Shown: positions 22,508-34,450 of the stretch, one piece after another
How positions within the stretch are numbered: position 1 is the stretch's first letter
Layout: each line of letters starts with the position of its first letter
NCBI GenBank assembly: GCA_031310005.1
Contig: CM062380.1
Span: forward strand, 4,092,001 to 4,156,000
Length of the DNA stretch: 64,000 nt
Reading direction: 5' to 3'
From: Dactylellina haptotyla
Lineage: Eukaryota > Ascomycota > Orbiliomycetes > Orbiliales > Orbiliaceae
Made by a program: the position numbers and the translations under genes
The notes under the pieces: generated by a model
The model's database searches: none
The model's input: the letters and a program-made list of their open reading frames with translations, nothing else
What the model was told of the DNA's origin: nothing

Positions 22508-22804
22508 CGACAATGGAGGGCTTTCTCGGCTGTGGCACCGGATAATACTTCTGATTGGGCGACGATATATGCAATATCCTGCATACAGCTGAAGCTACCT
22601 CGATGGGAAGTGATCATGCACAATCTAACGGAACACTGGGCCGATAGGACGACATCATACGATGGGAACATTCGCAGTCGCGTTAATATGTACCTGATGC
22701 AGATCAAAAAATTTCCGGCTGAATTGAAGCTCTCATTTGACCTACTAAATTTGAGGATCGAAGCTGTCGGCTTTGTCCATGAGCATATGCACATGCTAGT
22801 ATAG
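22508..22804 (+). pseudogene. Possible terminal exon or gene relic, unknown
   Basis: An open frame of about 98 residues contains SDWATIYAISCIQLKLPRW and RSRVNMYLMQIKKFPAEL. It ends at a stop at 22804 and lacks an upstream ATG because a stop precedes it. It looks like a helical protein fragment; the family is unknown. Confidence 0.25.
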
Positions 22805-23064
22805 CTTGAAGCTCGAGGCGTGTTTGAATGCTTGCGCACAGCATGCACAATGCTGATAGAGCTTCCATGTAGATATCTGCAATTTACAAGAGGCAAGCTT
22901 GTCACTGGCAAGCATAGGGGTAGCTATCCCCGCGCAAGTGTATAAATAAAGCGATCCAGCTCCCTGGATTTCGTGATTCTTCAACACGATATCGCCATCT
23001 TCAAGCTTCACCACTATACGAGAACATATATTTTTACGAAAAGAAATTCGAAGATCTTTTAAAA

Positions 23065-23428
23065 ATGAAGTTCACTCTCTGCCTCCTCGCCATTATCGGC
23101 GCCACTACCGCTGCACCAAACCCAATCGCAGATTCAGTAATTCGTATGTATCAATAACCTAGTAGTCGAGATCATACGATCCAAATGCTAATAGGGATAT
23201 TTGTTAGAAAAACGCTGTACTGCCGGTACCGAGCTTTACTACTGGTGTAAGAACGCCTGCGGATACAACTGCCGCGCCCAGTATAACCCGTGCCGAAACC
23301 TCCAGGGACAAGGAAACTGCGCCGAAGCCTATGGACGTATGCTTGCATACTGCACCAACTGCTGTGAATATGGTGATTGCGTCAACTGCCAGAACTGTGG
23401 CAACTCCTACGGTCCTCCACCAGTATAA
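23065..23428 (+). CDS. Small secreted cysteine-rich protein with Kex2-type site
   Basis: Two exons, 23065-23143 and 23208-23428, give 99 residues. The intron has gtatgt and gttag ends and an aatgctaat branch site. The signal peptide is about 17 residues (MKFTLCLLAIIGATTAA). A short propeptide ends with KR, a Kex2 processing site, directly before the first mature Cys. The mature part of about 71 residues has 12 Cys, including CTNCCEYGDCVNCQNC, which suggests six disulfides. This plan (signal, pro-segment, KR, dense Cys) is that of secreted effectors and defensin-like peptides. I cannot assign a named family. Confidence 0.8.
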
Positions 23429-24176
23429 AGAAAGTTACCAAATAGAAAATTTCTATATTCTTCGAGGGTTGTATTTTGGAATCCTGCCCGCAGTGGGAGC
23501 TGATTTAGTTGGTATTTATTGTAAACACAGGTTCTCCGGCTGGTGCGCCTGGTGTAACCCACATGAATATGTCCTGTATGATAAAAAATATAAAAAATAC
23601 AATCAATCAATTAATATCATGAAATCCTCTCAGTTTAAGAAATTTGCGCTATAGGTTTAGAAATAAAAAGTTGAGTTGCGACGAAACACCGTACGGCCTA
23701 GTTGATATTCTAAACCGTGCACTGGTGGATGAACCCCCTAATTCTTAGAAATAAATATATCGGTAATACTGATTTAAAGGGTTTTATGATCAGATTATAA
23801 AATTAGAGTCCCTATTCTTAACCAAGATATCATTCCATAGCATTGGCTCAGTGATTCCGACAAGCAAAAGCTCTCTCTTCTGGAATTTTGTTGGCCATAA
23901 AAACACCGTGGGCCGGTCGGGATAACGAAGCTGGGGTGAACTTATTTGAAGCATATTTCAGCGTGCCCGAATCGGGTTGTCCAATCTCGTTACTAGCCAA
24001 AAAAAAAAAAAAAGCGCAGTGTACGTTTTGGGTTCGAGACATCGAGACAGCGTTTTGTCGTTCGATTGACACGATGATTGTTTCGTTGTGTAACACAACA
24101 ACTCTGGAGAATTCCATAAACTTGAAACAGAGGGCGTTGCTCGAAGTAAAGAAAATCAATACTCCTTTCTAGTAAC
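23429..24176. other. Intergenic, no gene seen
   Basis: 748 bases between the secreted protein and the STAND gene, AT-rich, with a poly-A run at about 23999-24013. No gene is supported. Confidence 0.5.
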
Positions 24177-27100
24177 TTAATACCAGAGCTCTGTAGAGGC
24201 TATACTGCTAGTCCTTGACGGACTAGTGGAACGGCTTTGTGGGACTAGTACGGCATCTGGCCTTGCGAGACGAGTGGGATAGTTCCATTCTTTCTTTAAC
24301 ATCTCTAACCAGCTTCCGATGTCCATGACTTTCTCTCCTAGGTAAACCTTACCTTGTAGGCGCTCTAGAATGCTCTGCTCATCCCACTTGTCCAAGCGCT
24401 CCCACTTGTGGTTCCATTTGCACAAAAGCGCTGGAACGAAGCGCGGGAGGAGCTTGTCTTGCTCGAGACGGCCCAAGCATTCGTCGCAGAAAGTCTTGTT
24501 GTAGCAGAAATTACAAAAGTTCATCGCCGTATTAAGGTCCCATTCTCGTTCGTCGCAAGGGCCTTGGCACCTTACGGCTGAGTCCAGGAATGCCCGGTAC
24601 TGGGACAGGGTGTTTTGAATGTCCTTCCAGTTAGCAGTATCTTTGCAACCCTTTATTTGATCAAGAAGAATCCTGATCTGAGTAAACACCGTGTCCAAGG
24701 CGTGGCTTTCTAGGCTGGCGATTAGCTCTCGTCCAAAAGTCTGACGAGAATCTTTCGCTTCAAACTCCAGAAACTTGCGGAATACATAAAGGGAGCCGCG
24801 TGAGGGCTCAGGTAGGAGCATAGAAAATGCAGTGCGGGCGTGATCAATCTCGCCTGCTTGCATTAACAGAGACGCTAAGTCAAAATAGCCTTGCCAGTCG
24901 TTGTCGTAAGTGTTATCCTCAAGCATTTCTAAAGCCGAATGCACGCTGTTTCGGACGATATCCTTGGCCTTGCTCGTTTCTCCTTGGAGCGTATAGTAAC
25001 CAGCGAGATACGCTCTAGCCTTAGAAGGCTTGCCGGGACCCTCCAATTCAGCAAACTTCTCAATCTTATCAAGATACTCTTTAACGTTGCCCCCCTCCAC
25101 TCTCACCTGGTCAAAGTAATGCGAGCTCAACATATTGCGAGCCCTTTCGATATCCTGCCCGCGATCAAGCTCAATACACTTCGCCCAGCACGCAAGGGCT
25201 TCCTTGGTGGGGGAAGGACTGTCTCTGCAATAGTAATAAAGACCGATGCCTCGAATGAAATTAAGTTCGCCCAAGTTGTCCAGCCGATTATCTTTCTCAG
25301 CTCGGGCCTCTGCTTCGCTCAATGCGTTTATGACAGCCTCAAAGAGTTCGTTATCGCTGGCGATTTGAAAAAGACGGCCCATCACCTCATAAGGATCATC
25401 GTTCATGGCTTCCTCCAAAACCCTCCCGAACTTGCTATATTGATCTTGGTGGGCTTGTCGCTGCTCCTCAAGCTTTCGTAAAACATTTGTAGCTCTTTTT
25501 GCAACATACGTTGCAATGTCTTCTACTTCTCTAGGTTGCTTCGCAGTTTCATTTGCAGGCTCCTCTGATTCTCTGGTTTGGTTCGCAATTTCTTTTGTAG
25601 CCGTGTTTGTGAATCTCAGGGTAAGTAGCCGATTCAGGTACAAATAACAGTTTTCGGGGTCGTCCGTTAGTTTTTGTGCCTCTTCCATGATGTCAATGGC
25701 TTTCGTCCAGTTTTTCAATTCCCAGTACCAGCTGGACAGTAGAACAAGATTTCTTGCGAGACGGGACTTGTCTACAGAGCTTCCATTACCGAGTTCCTCC
25801 ACGCATTTCTGTATCTTTCCACATGCCTCCTGGTATCTCTTCAACCCGGCCAACGACTTTGCATAGCTTTCGGTCCAGTTCAGATCGGTATTGCCTTTTT
25901 CAAAAGCTCTCTCGAACATTTTCACAGCACCCTCCCAATCCTCATTTGTGTAGTGAGCCTCTGCCACGCGCCCGTCCCACAGGGCAGGCAATTCTTTCAC
26001 ACCAAGTTTATCTTTACACCAGTTTTCCAGTGGTCCTGAACCTTCAACCAGCGAGTAGAACGACTGAAGCCATTCTAAGGGCTGCTGTACATCCCAGCTG
26101 GTGTTCTCCAGCCAGTTCCGAGCCACCATTTCCATAATCTTCCGCAAAAGCACAAAGTATACCATGTTTCCATCGGCATTGATCAACTCCGTCACCCATT
26201 CCGGGTCGAGGATTCCGAAATAACCACTGCTGCTAAGCCTCTTGAGCCATTGCAAGAATATATCGAGCTCCTCATCGTCCTTGTATCATGTAAGACCCAT
26301 ACAGCTATCCCAGTGCCTTTCGATGTTCTTCCTTGACAAGAAGAGTGAGGATAAGCCTGTCGCGATGGCTCGCTCTTGTGATTCTGTGAGCGTCACTTCA
26401 CTGGCATCGCTTAAGACCTCAAGGTGCTGCGGAAGGTATTTCAGAAGGTATGACACCACAGCACTGGTTCTGGTGTTCGGCATTTCGGCGAGAAGGTCAA
26501 AGGTACACTCCACGAACGCCACGTGTGCGCTAATCTCGTTAGCCCGTATGTTTGGCTTAGCTTCACCACCATCCCTTATTTCCTCGAAACCCAAGTTTTC
26601 TCGAGTCATTTTTTGTCCGAGGCTCCAGAGAAAACTCTGTACGCTGGACATGTTTGCCTTACTGATAGTAATAGTGACGCTGAACATAGGCGCATCATCT
26701 GCGTTTCGTGCTTGCATCTCTTTGTTGCCCAAAAGCACAGACCTCATGCCCTCGACAATGCTCACAGTATCGTCCTTTGCCACCTCAAAAAGCGGAGCAT
26801 ATTTGTCTTTGTCTTTGAGCTTCCTCTCAAGTCCTCTCAAGGACCGCTGTTTTGATCGGAGAGACTATGAAGATAATGGGGTGATTTAGAGCCAGGCCAC
26901 TGTCAATGCCTAGCAAAGAGCAAATAGGATGTACTTACCAGGATTGCTTCCAGTTCCTTGATAGTAAAGGATTTCTCAGCAAAGATAACCCACGCCAAGA
27001 GCTCATTCAACTCGTTAATTTCGTGCGCCCTCAGCGCCAGCTGCAGGTCTTGCAGCACAGTCTGAAATATACTCCCCTTATCTACATTTACGTTCTGAAG

Positions 27101-29047
27101 TATCTTATCTATATCAGATTCTGATCCATCGCCATCGTAAAGCTGGCCTATCTTAGTGATGGTACTGTTGACTGTTGAATAGTTTCCGCAGGCATTCTCC
27201 GACAGCAAAGTAAGTATCTTGCCTCGTACTTTCTCAGACACGCCGTCTTGGTCTTGGAGTATGTCTTTCTCTTTTAGTTTGTGTTTGATGTATAGTTGCA
27301 GATCATCTCGGTTATGACCTGCCACGTCGATGCAATAGAGAGGCGATACTTCAATAGTGTGGGCTTGCTGTCTGCCTAAGGAAAGCAAGGCCCGAACCGG
27401 GGATGAATCAGAGTCCAGTCCTTCTAGCAGTTTAATGAAATGTGCAACGCTATCTTTGTGGGTACGTCCTAGGGCATCCAGCCCGTCGACGACCAAGTAA
27501 TACATCCGATTGGTCGGGGGGGCACCCAGACCGAGGAACTCCCAAAGTTTATTACATTCGGCATCTCTAGAGAATTCCGATTCATGTTTCTTAGCATCGA
27601 ATTTCAGCGACAGCGACCTGGCATAGACAGAATCTGCTTCGGCAAGTTGAATAGCAAGGCATTTTAAGGCTGTTTCCACTGGCTGCATATCTGCCCTACC
27701 CCTGACACCAATTCTACTAGTAAAGAAGTAGCTAGCAAGGAGTGGACGTCGAGATTTCTCGGCTGGTGAATGGTACATATTCTCAAGGTGGCGTGCCATG
27801 GACGCCATGACATACGACTTTCCGGTATTGCTGCCTCCGTCGAGGACAAATACTGCATTCGTTTCGGTATCTGCCGCATCTGCCCATTTGCGAAAGCTGG
27901 GGTGATCCTTGAGCCATTTAGCTGTGCCACTGATACTTTCACTCCAAAGGTCCTTATAAGTGTCTTTAGAAACTTGGAGCGCATGGTCCACGGAGAGTTT
28001 CTCTTTAACGTTATCGAGATTTCGTTGGCTGGTTTGGTCTGCTTTCCGCTGCTTGTCTGAGTCTGCGAGAGTGTCGAGCTTTGGTCCTAATACCTCTATG
28101 ACGCTGTGGCTAGTTTTATCAGCTGCCTCTTCCAGTGCTTTCCTAAGGCAAGTCTCTTTGTCGTCGAGTACGTCTTTGAGGGTGATAGTTTGTTCCGCCT
28201 GAGCGCCTACAACAATTCCCTCTAAGTTGGAGGTTTGTTGGAGAATGGTGGTTTGTTGTACATCATTATGCTTCCCAACGGCTTTCTCAAATTTGTCAAC
28301 TGCTTCCTGAACTCCAGAATCTTTCTGAAATAGGACTAGCTTGACATCGCCCTTGAACGACTGCCATTTGCCTTTGTCGCGCAATTCAATGGACAAAGCG
28401 CACACATCAACAAAGCTCACCATAACGTCGTTAATAGCACGTTTCAGGCTCTTATTGAGGGTCTTAAAGGATTTGATCTCACGATAGATTTCGAAGGTGC
28501 TGAGGATGGGCTGCAGCTTTTCAAATAAGCCTAGCACCGCTCCGTGGAATCTATGGAGCTTTTCTGGGATATCGAGCAGCAGCGAGACGGCGCTGAAGCA
28601 GAGACCTGCAGGAGGAAAGACCTGAGGTCGTGACGAATTAGCTAATGGAATATGTATACCTCTATCTGGGAAAGCATCTCTGGGACCACATACCATACTG
28701 CCTGCATCTACAGCCACGCCACCGAGAAGTTTCAGAAGGTGCAACGCATCAATGCTATACCTCTTCGCCTGTTGTAAGGTTGATTCTTCGCCTGGATTAT
28801 TGTCCCCCGAGATATTTTTTATTTCGGTAATGCAATCTCCCAGACTTTTGGACATTTGAGTTCGGAGTGACTTTCCGGTCCTTTCGTTGAATCTTTTCTC
28901 GGCATCCCTCCAAAGATCATCCAGGATTTGTTCATCATCGATGCCAGTGCTGTTAGTAGATGGCACAATAGAACTATCCCTCTGCTCCATCATGTAAGAG
29001 GCTCCAGTGGATGCGAGCTTACTCCTTCTAGACTGCATAGAAAACAT
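24177..29047 (-). pseudogene. STAND/NLR-like gene: Goodbye-like domain, P-loop, TPR; one in-frame stop
   Basis: Exons 28694-29047, 26939-28621 and 24177-26864 join in one frame of about 1,574 codons. The 72-base first intron joins GSM to VFPPAGLCFSAV; the second joins ELEAIL to SLRSKQRS. Residues about 40-160 resemble the Goodbye domain of fungal STAND proteins (DLWRDAEKRFNERTGKSL). A P-loop is at about 380-387 (GGSNTGKS) and a Walker B at about 493-501 (YLVVDGLDAL). The C-terminal 700 residues are TPR-like helical repeats (DWEGAVKMFERAFEKG). Such proteins are fungal NLR-like receptors thought to act in self/non-self recognition. A TGA at 26288-26286 interrupts the frame at about codon 872, and coding character continues on both sides. 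It is one base from CGA (Arg) or TGG (Trp). No GT..AG intron of a length divisible by three removes it. So this is either a young pseudogene, a strain-specific allele, an assembly error, or two proteins. Confidence 0.75.
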
Positions 29048-30990
29048 CGCGCGCGTTCAGGACGGACTCAACCTTCTTGAAGTTAATTAACCAACACCGG
29101 GCTAGATTTGCCACAAAGAAAATAGTTCAAAAAGAGAAAAGCGGTGGGGAGTATCGTCCGTAATTGAAGGTCACTGTTTCAATATTGAAAGAATCTTGTC
29201 TCGGTGTTGAGCTTATCAAGAAAGCGGGGTTTGCATGATATTCAAGTGCTGGCTACGAGACTGATTCAAGTGGGGCTGCCTTTGTCTCGTAAACCAGCCG
29301 CGAAGCACGAAGTGCAGTCTCGTAGCTGCCTGGCGTCTATTTATCATAATCCTCCCATGAAAATGAGCAGAAAAAGCAAGCACCGGATGCAGGTTTCCCC
29401 GCACACATATATGTATACACACAAGTATAATGTATACATGCCGGCCTCCAGCTGGAGTATATTATATTTCTTATATCTATTATTGAATTCAAAGAACATA
29501 TGGGGAAGATGGGAAAAAAATATATTTTCATATGAGGACTAAGCGTTCTACTGTATACTGTCGATTAAAGGTAGGTAGACCTGTAGGAAGAGTAAAAAGA
29601 GTGATAATGCTTTAATAAGATGAAGTGGGTAGATTATTGGCTGGATTTGGGTTTAGATCTGGAGGTAGTACAGAATCAAATTGAGTAGGAAGTGGGGAAG
29701 TATGATTTTGCTAGGGTGATAAATTAGGAAGCGCTACATTTTTAATTAATCGGGATAAGAGATATGCTTATATACTAATACCGTGGGAAGCATCCAGCCA
29801 TAAATAAAGATGTCAGAGGTGGGGCACTATTCGAATATATTCCTATCTCTACAAAACCGGGTTAATTATGTCAGGCTAAGCAGGGGAAAAGGTGAATATC
29901 CTATAGTCTGGCAAAGCATATAAGAAGGAAGACCATAGATAGTCTGATCCAACTGTCTGCCTCACCGTCGTGATGCAGAGAAGGTACGGTATTTGATGCC
30001 TTGTGATGATGATAGATGTGTAATGTAATGTAATGTAATGTAATGTAGTTGATGCCATTATACAACTTCAACACATTATATAACGAATCGCCCTTCACAT
30101 GCCATCCGGCAGGGCAAGACAGCAGTTAATCCTCCATGATCTCAAACATTTCTGTTATAAACTATACTGCCCATACTGCTGTCTTTTTGCTTGGCCTCAT
30201 GATTGCCAGGTATAGATCTTGATAATCCACCTCTTGTGTAGTGTGCACATAGAAGTAGTCTCGATGACCCTGGCCAGCGTTGCAACGCAGAGAGGAGGTA
30301 GAAGATGACAGGATCTAACCTGAATGAGGCTAGCGGGGATCGACCCGAGACTAATAGAAGTAGAAGCACGCTTGGCTATACCAAGCCACCCATGGATCTA
30401 ATATATATCGCGTGCAATTTGAAACTTCAAAGTTGAGGCAAATTGAACTGTTCTGATTATTATATTATACATGATAGCTATCGATAGCTTGAAGCAAACA
30501 ATACGACGAACTCTGGATTTCTATATATCCCATCAGCCCTATCAGAAGGAAGTTGCCAACTTGCTAGAACCAGATGGGAATATTGAACTTTGGTGTAACG
30601 TTACCCAGAACCCCAATATCTCGGTTGCTTGAGATGAGCGCACCACAGCAACCATATTTCATTATCAGTGTCACCTGGTTATCTGCCAGCTGGCCAATTT
30701 GCTCTTAGTTTCACCAATCAAGACATCTCCTAATATCCTCCCTACCCTACTATCGTTGTGGACAACAGTTTTAATATCATTAAGATAATTTTGTAATCCT
30801 CTGCCCCGTATATAAAAGAGATCGAATTTGTATTCGTTGTTTCAAAACTCCGAGCTGGTAGATAACCTTTACGAATTCATATTCTCAGTTAGCTAGCCGT
30901 CTTTTTTCATCCAACATTCATCAACCAACCTTTACAACTATCAACTAAACTTACAAAATTTGCCATATATAGAGTATTTGCGTCATAGAA
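29048..30990. other. Long intergenic stretch, no gene seen
   Basis: 1.94 kb of AT-rich DNA. It contains a pentanucleotide repeat (30018-30048) and a tRNA-like hairpin plus box B (about 30330-30395). The right part is the promoter of the coiled-coil gene. No protein gene is supported. Confidence 0.5.
30018..30048 (+). repeat. Microsatellite (TGTAA)n
   Basis: About six near-perfect units of tgtaa in a row. A simple repeat, with nothing else attached to it. Confidence 0.85.
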
Positions 30991-31567
30991 ATGAGCATCC
31001 ATCAGGAACCGTCTTACTCCCGCGACTCGGAGGTAAAATCCTTCAGGCTCGATTCTCTCTGGGGTGACATCCTCGCGCGCCGTGGGGAGATCGAACAGCA
31101 CGAACGGGCCCTCAATGCGGCAAAAGCGGAATATCTAAACACCAGAACCAGCACTTTACTCGCAATACAGACTTTGAAAGCCGTTATCAAGGGGAAAGAA
31201 GTAGAACGAGCCCGTCTGCAGAACGAATTGAATATCACACCGGATAGCGATCCGCGTTCTGGTATTCCTGGCGTTAATGGGCCGAGCCGGGCTCCTCAAC
31301 TCTCGCAAGGTTTGCGAAATCCAAGTAATCATTCAAATCGTAGAGATGCACAATGAAATATTGATGACTAACGACCGTGTAGTTCGACGCAGGGCATCCA
31401 GGCCACAGATCTCACGACGCCCCTCTCGGCAAACCATCTCACAGCGACCGGCAGACCAGGCGCCAAATCCCGATGTGCGGCAGCCGAATATCTCGGCAGA
31501 ACCAGCACAGCAACAAGCTCAAATAGAAGCTCAGACACCCGAGCAGATTCAATTGGAACAGGTGTAA
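30991..31567 (+). CDS. Small coiled-coil protein, unknown function
   Basis: Two exons, 30991-31324 and 31383-31567, give 172 residues. The intron has a gtaatc donor, a gactaac branch site and a gtgtag acceptor. A donor at 31310 would also keep the frame, so the exact join is uncertain by five codons. Residues about 20-75 form a charged heptad-like helix (ARRGEIEQHERALNAAKAEY, later KGKEVERARLQNEL), a probable coiled coil. The rest is disordered, rich in Pro, Gln, Arg and Ser (RRPSRQTISQRPADQ). No signal peptide is seen. The family is not recognised. It could be a DNA- or cytoskeleton-associated small protein, but nothing fixes that. Confidence 0.65.
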
Positions 31568-32135
31568 GGTGGAATGGCTCTAGATTGGAGGAATCTACGG
31601 ATAGAAAGTGATTCTCTTTCTGTGATCAGTGTATCTAGATGATTTATTTTATCATTAAATTAGGCAGGATATAATTTTTGGTGGTTGCTAGTCCAGTTAT
31701 ATTTTATTCTTTGGTATGGGTGGGGTTTTGCATGGGCGGCAGGCTTTTATACAGAAATTAGATTTCATGGAGCGTGGCGCGCAATTTACAATTCAATCTT
31801 TTAATCATAAATATCGACATTATTTGATATCGCTGTCTAGCAGGTTAAACGAAATAATAAAAATTCATCATGTTTTTTGTAGATACTATCTATATCACAT
31901 TAGAAATATACAGCAATTCAGATGTCGTTATAAAGTGAAAGGAAAAAAAGAAAGTAAAAAAATAATTAAATAGCGTTTTGATAAAGAAAAACGTCAAAAC
32001 TCCGCCATGCCAAAGCCGATATCGTACTTACTGACCGTATCCTTTTTCGAATGCTAACAAACCTCCATGAATCCATCTGGTAAACTCGCCGTCAAATTTC
32101 TTCTTCCATGCTTTTGTTTGGTATCTTGAAAAAAA
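31568..32135. other. Intergenic, no gene seen
   Basis: 568 bases between two convergent genes, strongly AT-rich at 31.62-31.98 kb; probably both 3' flanks. Confidence 0.5.
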
Positions 32136-33668
32136 TCAATGCATCTCATACAATGTCCTGTCTCTACTTCGGTCCTCCTTCTCCCACCTGAGCATCTCCC
32201 TTCTACCCTTAAAGTACCACCACGCGCTAACCCATGTCATGATGAAGCCCACCCAGCTGTAAACCTGCATTCGGAAATAGCTCAACAGGGCAGTCGTGCT
32301 AGCCGCTCGGGGACCAGTTGCCACAATTGCATCTAGGGGGCTCGTCAATCTGACCATTCCGAGCATGAATACGAAGCAAAGGGTTCCGAGTAATCCTGAT
32401 AGGCCCAACATGAACCAGAAGAAACCCGCGTCGAGGAAATAGCAAGTTCGGTAGACTTCGTGCCATGCACCCGTGATTATCGATAATGGTACGATAAACA
32501 TTAATGAAAAAGTATTGATGTAGTATAGTAACCTCCAGAAAGCTCTTTGGTGATCTTCGTAGGTGAGACTACCACCTGGAGAAGTTGGGCCGGTGTTTAA
32601 GTTTTCAACCATAATATTGTACGCCTGTAGCAAAGTAAATGGGTATAACGCCGTGAAGAAACTTGAGAATATCCCGGCGATTAATCCTTCCGGCGCGAAC
32701 CGGACGTGTCGGAGTGAGGTCATGAATAGGCCGAATGCGACGGATAGTGCGGAAGAAAGTATTGTTGTGGGTAGGGTTTGGGATTGGAGGTATGTAGCGA
32801 AGAATAGCGCGAACGGGATGGTGAGTATGCGGGACATCTGATAAACTGGGAATTGGCCATATCTAAGATGAAAGATTCGGGTTAGTAATCAAGCGTATGC
32901 GGAGCTGTCCAAGGAGAAGGGTACATACGCAAATGCAAAGTTCGAGATGAGAACCTTGAGCGAGAAGACAGCGGATACAAAGATGAATTTCTTGCCCGTC
33001 TTCCATTCAAACTCTAGAACGCCGCCTCGAGGTCCCCAGCCCCATCCTTGTACTTTCTGATATGCCGGGGGGTCCGGCGGCGCGATGGCGAATCCGAATT
33101 GAATAAAATTGAGGACGGGGGCTAGCAGTCTCGTGAGATACGAGAAGAATATCAGCAGAACCTGCGCACAGATGAGTTGGGCAGCTGCTGTGAACATTGG
33201 GTAATTGAATCTAGAAAAGTGCTCGACTGGTTAGATATGTTTCCGCCCCTTTCGATATATTCAGCGTAGATGGCATAGGTGTGCGATTGGTATGACCTAC
33301 TTGTAAACCCCAGCTGTTCAGCCTTGTTAGCATCTGCCTTGAACGAGAAAGATAGAGATGTCCTGCATAACGAGAGGGAACGGCAAACACGTACTCCAAA
33401 ACAGGATATGCTCCTGACTGACCATTCCACCGCCGGTGCCCATGTAGAAGAATATTATCAGCCCGATGAACAATTTTGTTCCCCAAGGCGTGTCCCATAT
33501 CTGCCACGCCCGTGCGGACTGCCGTTTCGACGAAGAGCCTCCAAGCGAGCCATTGGAGGTTGATAGGGGCAGTAGCGAGTTCGAAGGCTTGATGGCGAGG
33601 GAGTCATCATCGTCCCACGGCGGAGACTTGGACCGTGAGCTGGAGCCGCCGCGGGAGTGGTGAGGCAT
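32136..33668 (-). CDS. SLC35/TPT-family transporter (nucleotide-sugar type)
   Basis: Four exons, 33395-33668, 33301-33313, 32929-33210 and 32136-32862, give 431 residues. Exon 2 is only 13 bases; with it the reading HILFW-TGVYKFNYPMFTAAAQ matches the family region KFxYPLFxT, which supports the micro-exon. The N-terminal 65 residues are Ser-rich and disordered and hold an acidic patch. About nine to ten membrane helices follow. The late region AFAYGQFPVYQMSRILTIPF is typical of the drug/metabolite superfamily, where SLC35 members carry nucleotide sugars or phosphates into the Golgi or ER. The substrate cannot be told; the GALNK motif of GDP-mannose carriers is not visible. Compare fungal TPT-domain proteins. 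The gene is divergent from the F-box gene at 34363. Confidence 0.82.
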
Positions 33669-34362
33669 GTTTGCGGACGGCCAGGAGAAGATTGGGGGAG
33701 CTGGCAGGAGCTGGCCGGGGCTCTTTTGCGGGTGTGTTTTCGCGACGGGTTTTCGAGGTTGGAGTGTGTTGCCGGATCTGCCGAGAATCTGCGTTCGCCC
33801 AACACGCAGCAACACGTCGGTGAAACCCGTAGACAGACAACCGGATCGATAGGTAGGTGAGGAGGTAGATAGGTAGGTAGGTAGGTAGGTAGTTTGGCGG
33901 ACACGGGAGGAGAAGGGAGGATGATGTATTCGAGGGGGAGGCAGAGAGGAAGAGAGGAAGCAAAGGTGGAGCCCTCCGCCCCGATCGAAAGGGCCCGGCT
34001 TATGGCCCAGACTCGATTCCCACGGGATTTCAGCCTTTCGAGTAAGAGATCAGGGGCATGGTCGTCTAAGCCTTGGCCGGCTTGCGTGAGCTCAACCTTA
34101 AACCGAACCCTGGATCCGTGCCCATTCCTCTGCAATGGCATTAGCAAACCACTGCGGGAACTTGACGGTTTTGCCCGTCCTTCTTGACCTATTCCGACAG
34201 GAGGATAGTCCAATCCTCCGTTCTGTGCGGGTCGCCTCCGTGTAATGCAGCTCCATCCGGTAGGTGGCGAGGGTGGGCATCGTATTAAAACGGTCCTGCT
34301 TCACGAAACGTCGTAACTGACGTGCGGCTCTCCGCCTGGGATCCCCTTTCGAACAACTGAAA
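33669..34362. other. Divergent promoter region
   Basis: 694 bases between the transporter and the F-box gene. It contains a (GGTA)n microsatellite at about 33852-33890. Overlapping frames on both strands are not supported as genes. Confidence 0.5.
33852..33890 (+). repeat. Microsatellite (GGTA)n
   Basis: Repeats of taggtaggtagg with a few breaks, in the divergent promoter region. Confidence 0.8.
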
Positions 34363-34416
34363 ATGGCATCGACGGTTCAGGGAGGAGAACAGAATCAGAC
34401 GGCGACGATACCGACA

Positions 34417-34450
<34 letters not shown>

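Larger units (their letters stand above)
20812..23064. other. Long intergenic stretch with two possible coding fragments
   Basis: 2.25 kb. The first part is the promoter of the secreted protein. Two protein-like fragments are described separately (21842-22157 minus, 22508-22804 plus). The rest shows nothing I can support. Confidence 0.4.

Noticed and set aside
26256-26330. A hidden intron that would remove the TGA in the STAND gene
   Set aside because: The only fair donor (gtatgg) gives lengths of 62, 64, 70, 73 or 76 bases to nearby AG sites, none divisible by three, so the frame would be lost.
33458-34213. A 251-codon minus-strand frame over the transporter's first exon and promoter
   Set aside because: It overlaps a better-supported exon in another frame and is Pro/Ser/Arg-rich low-complexity text from GC-rich DNA.
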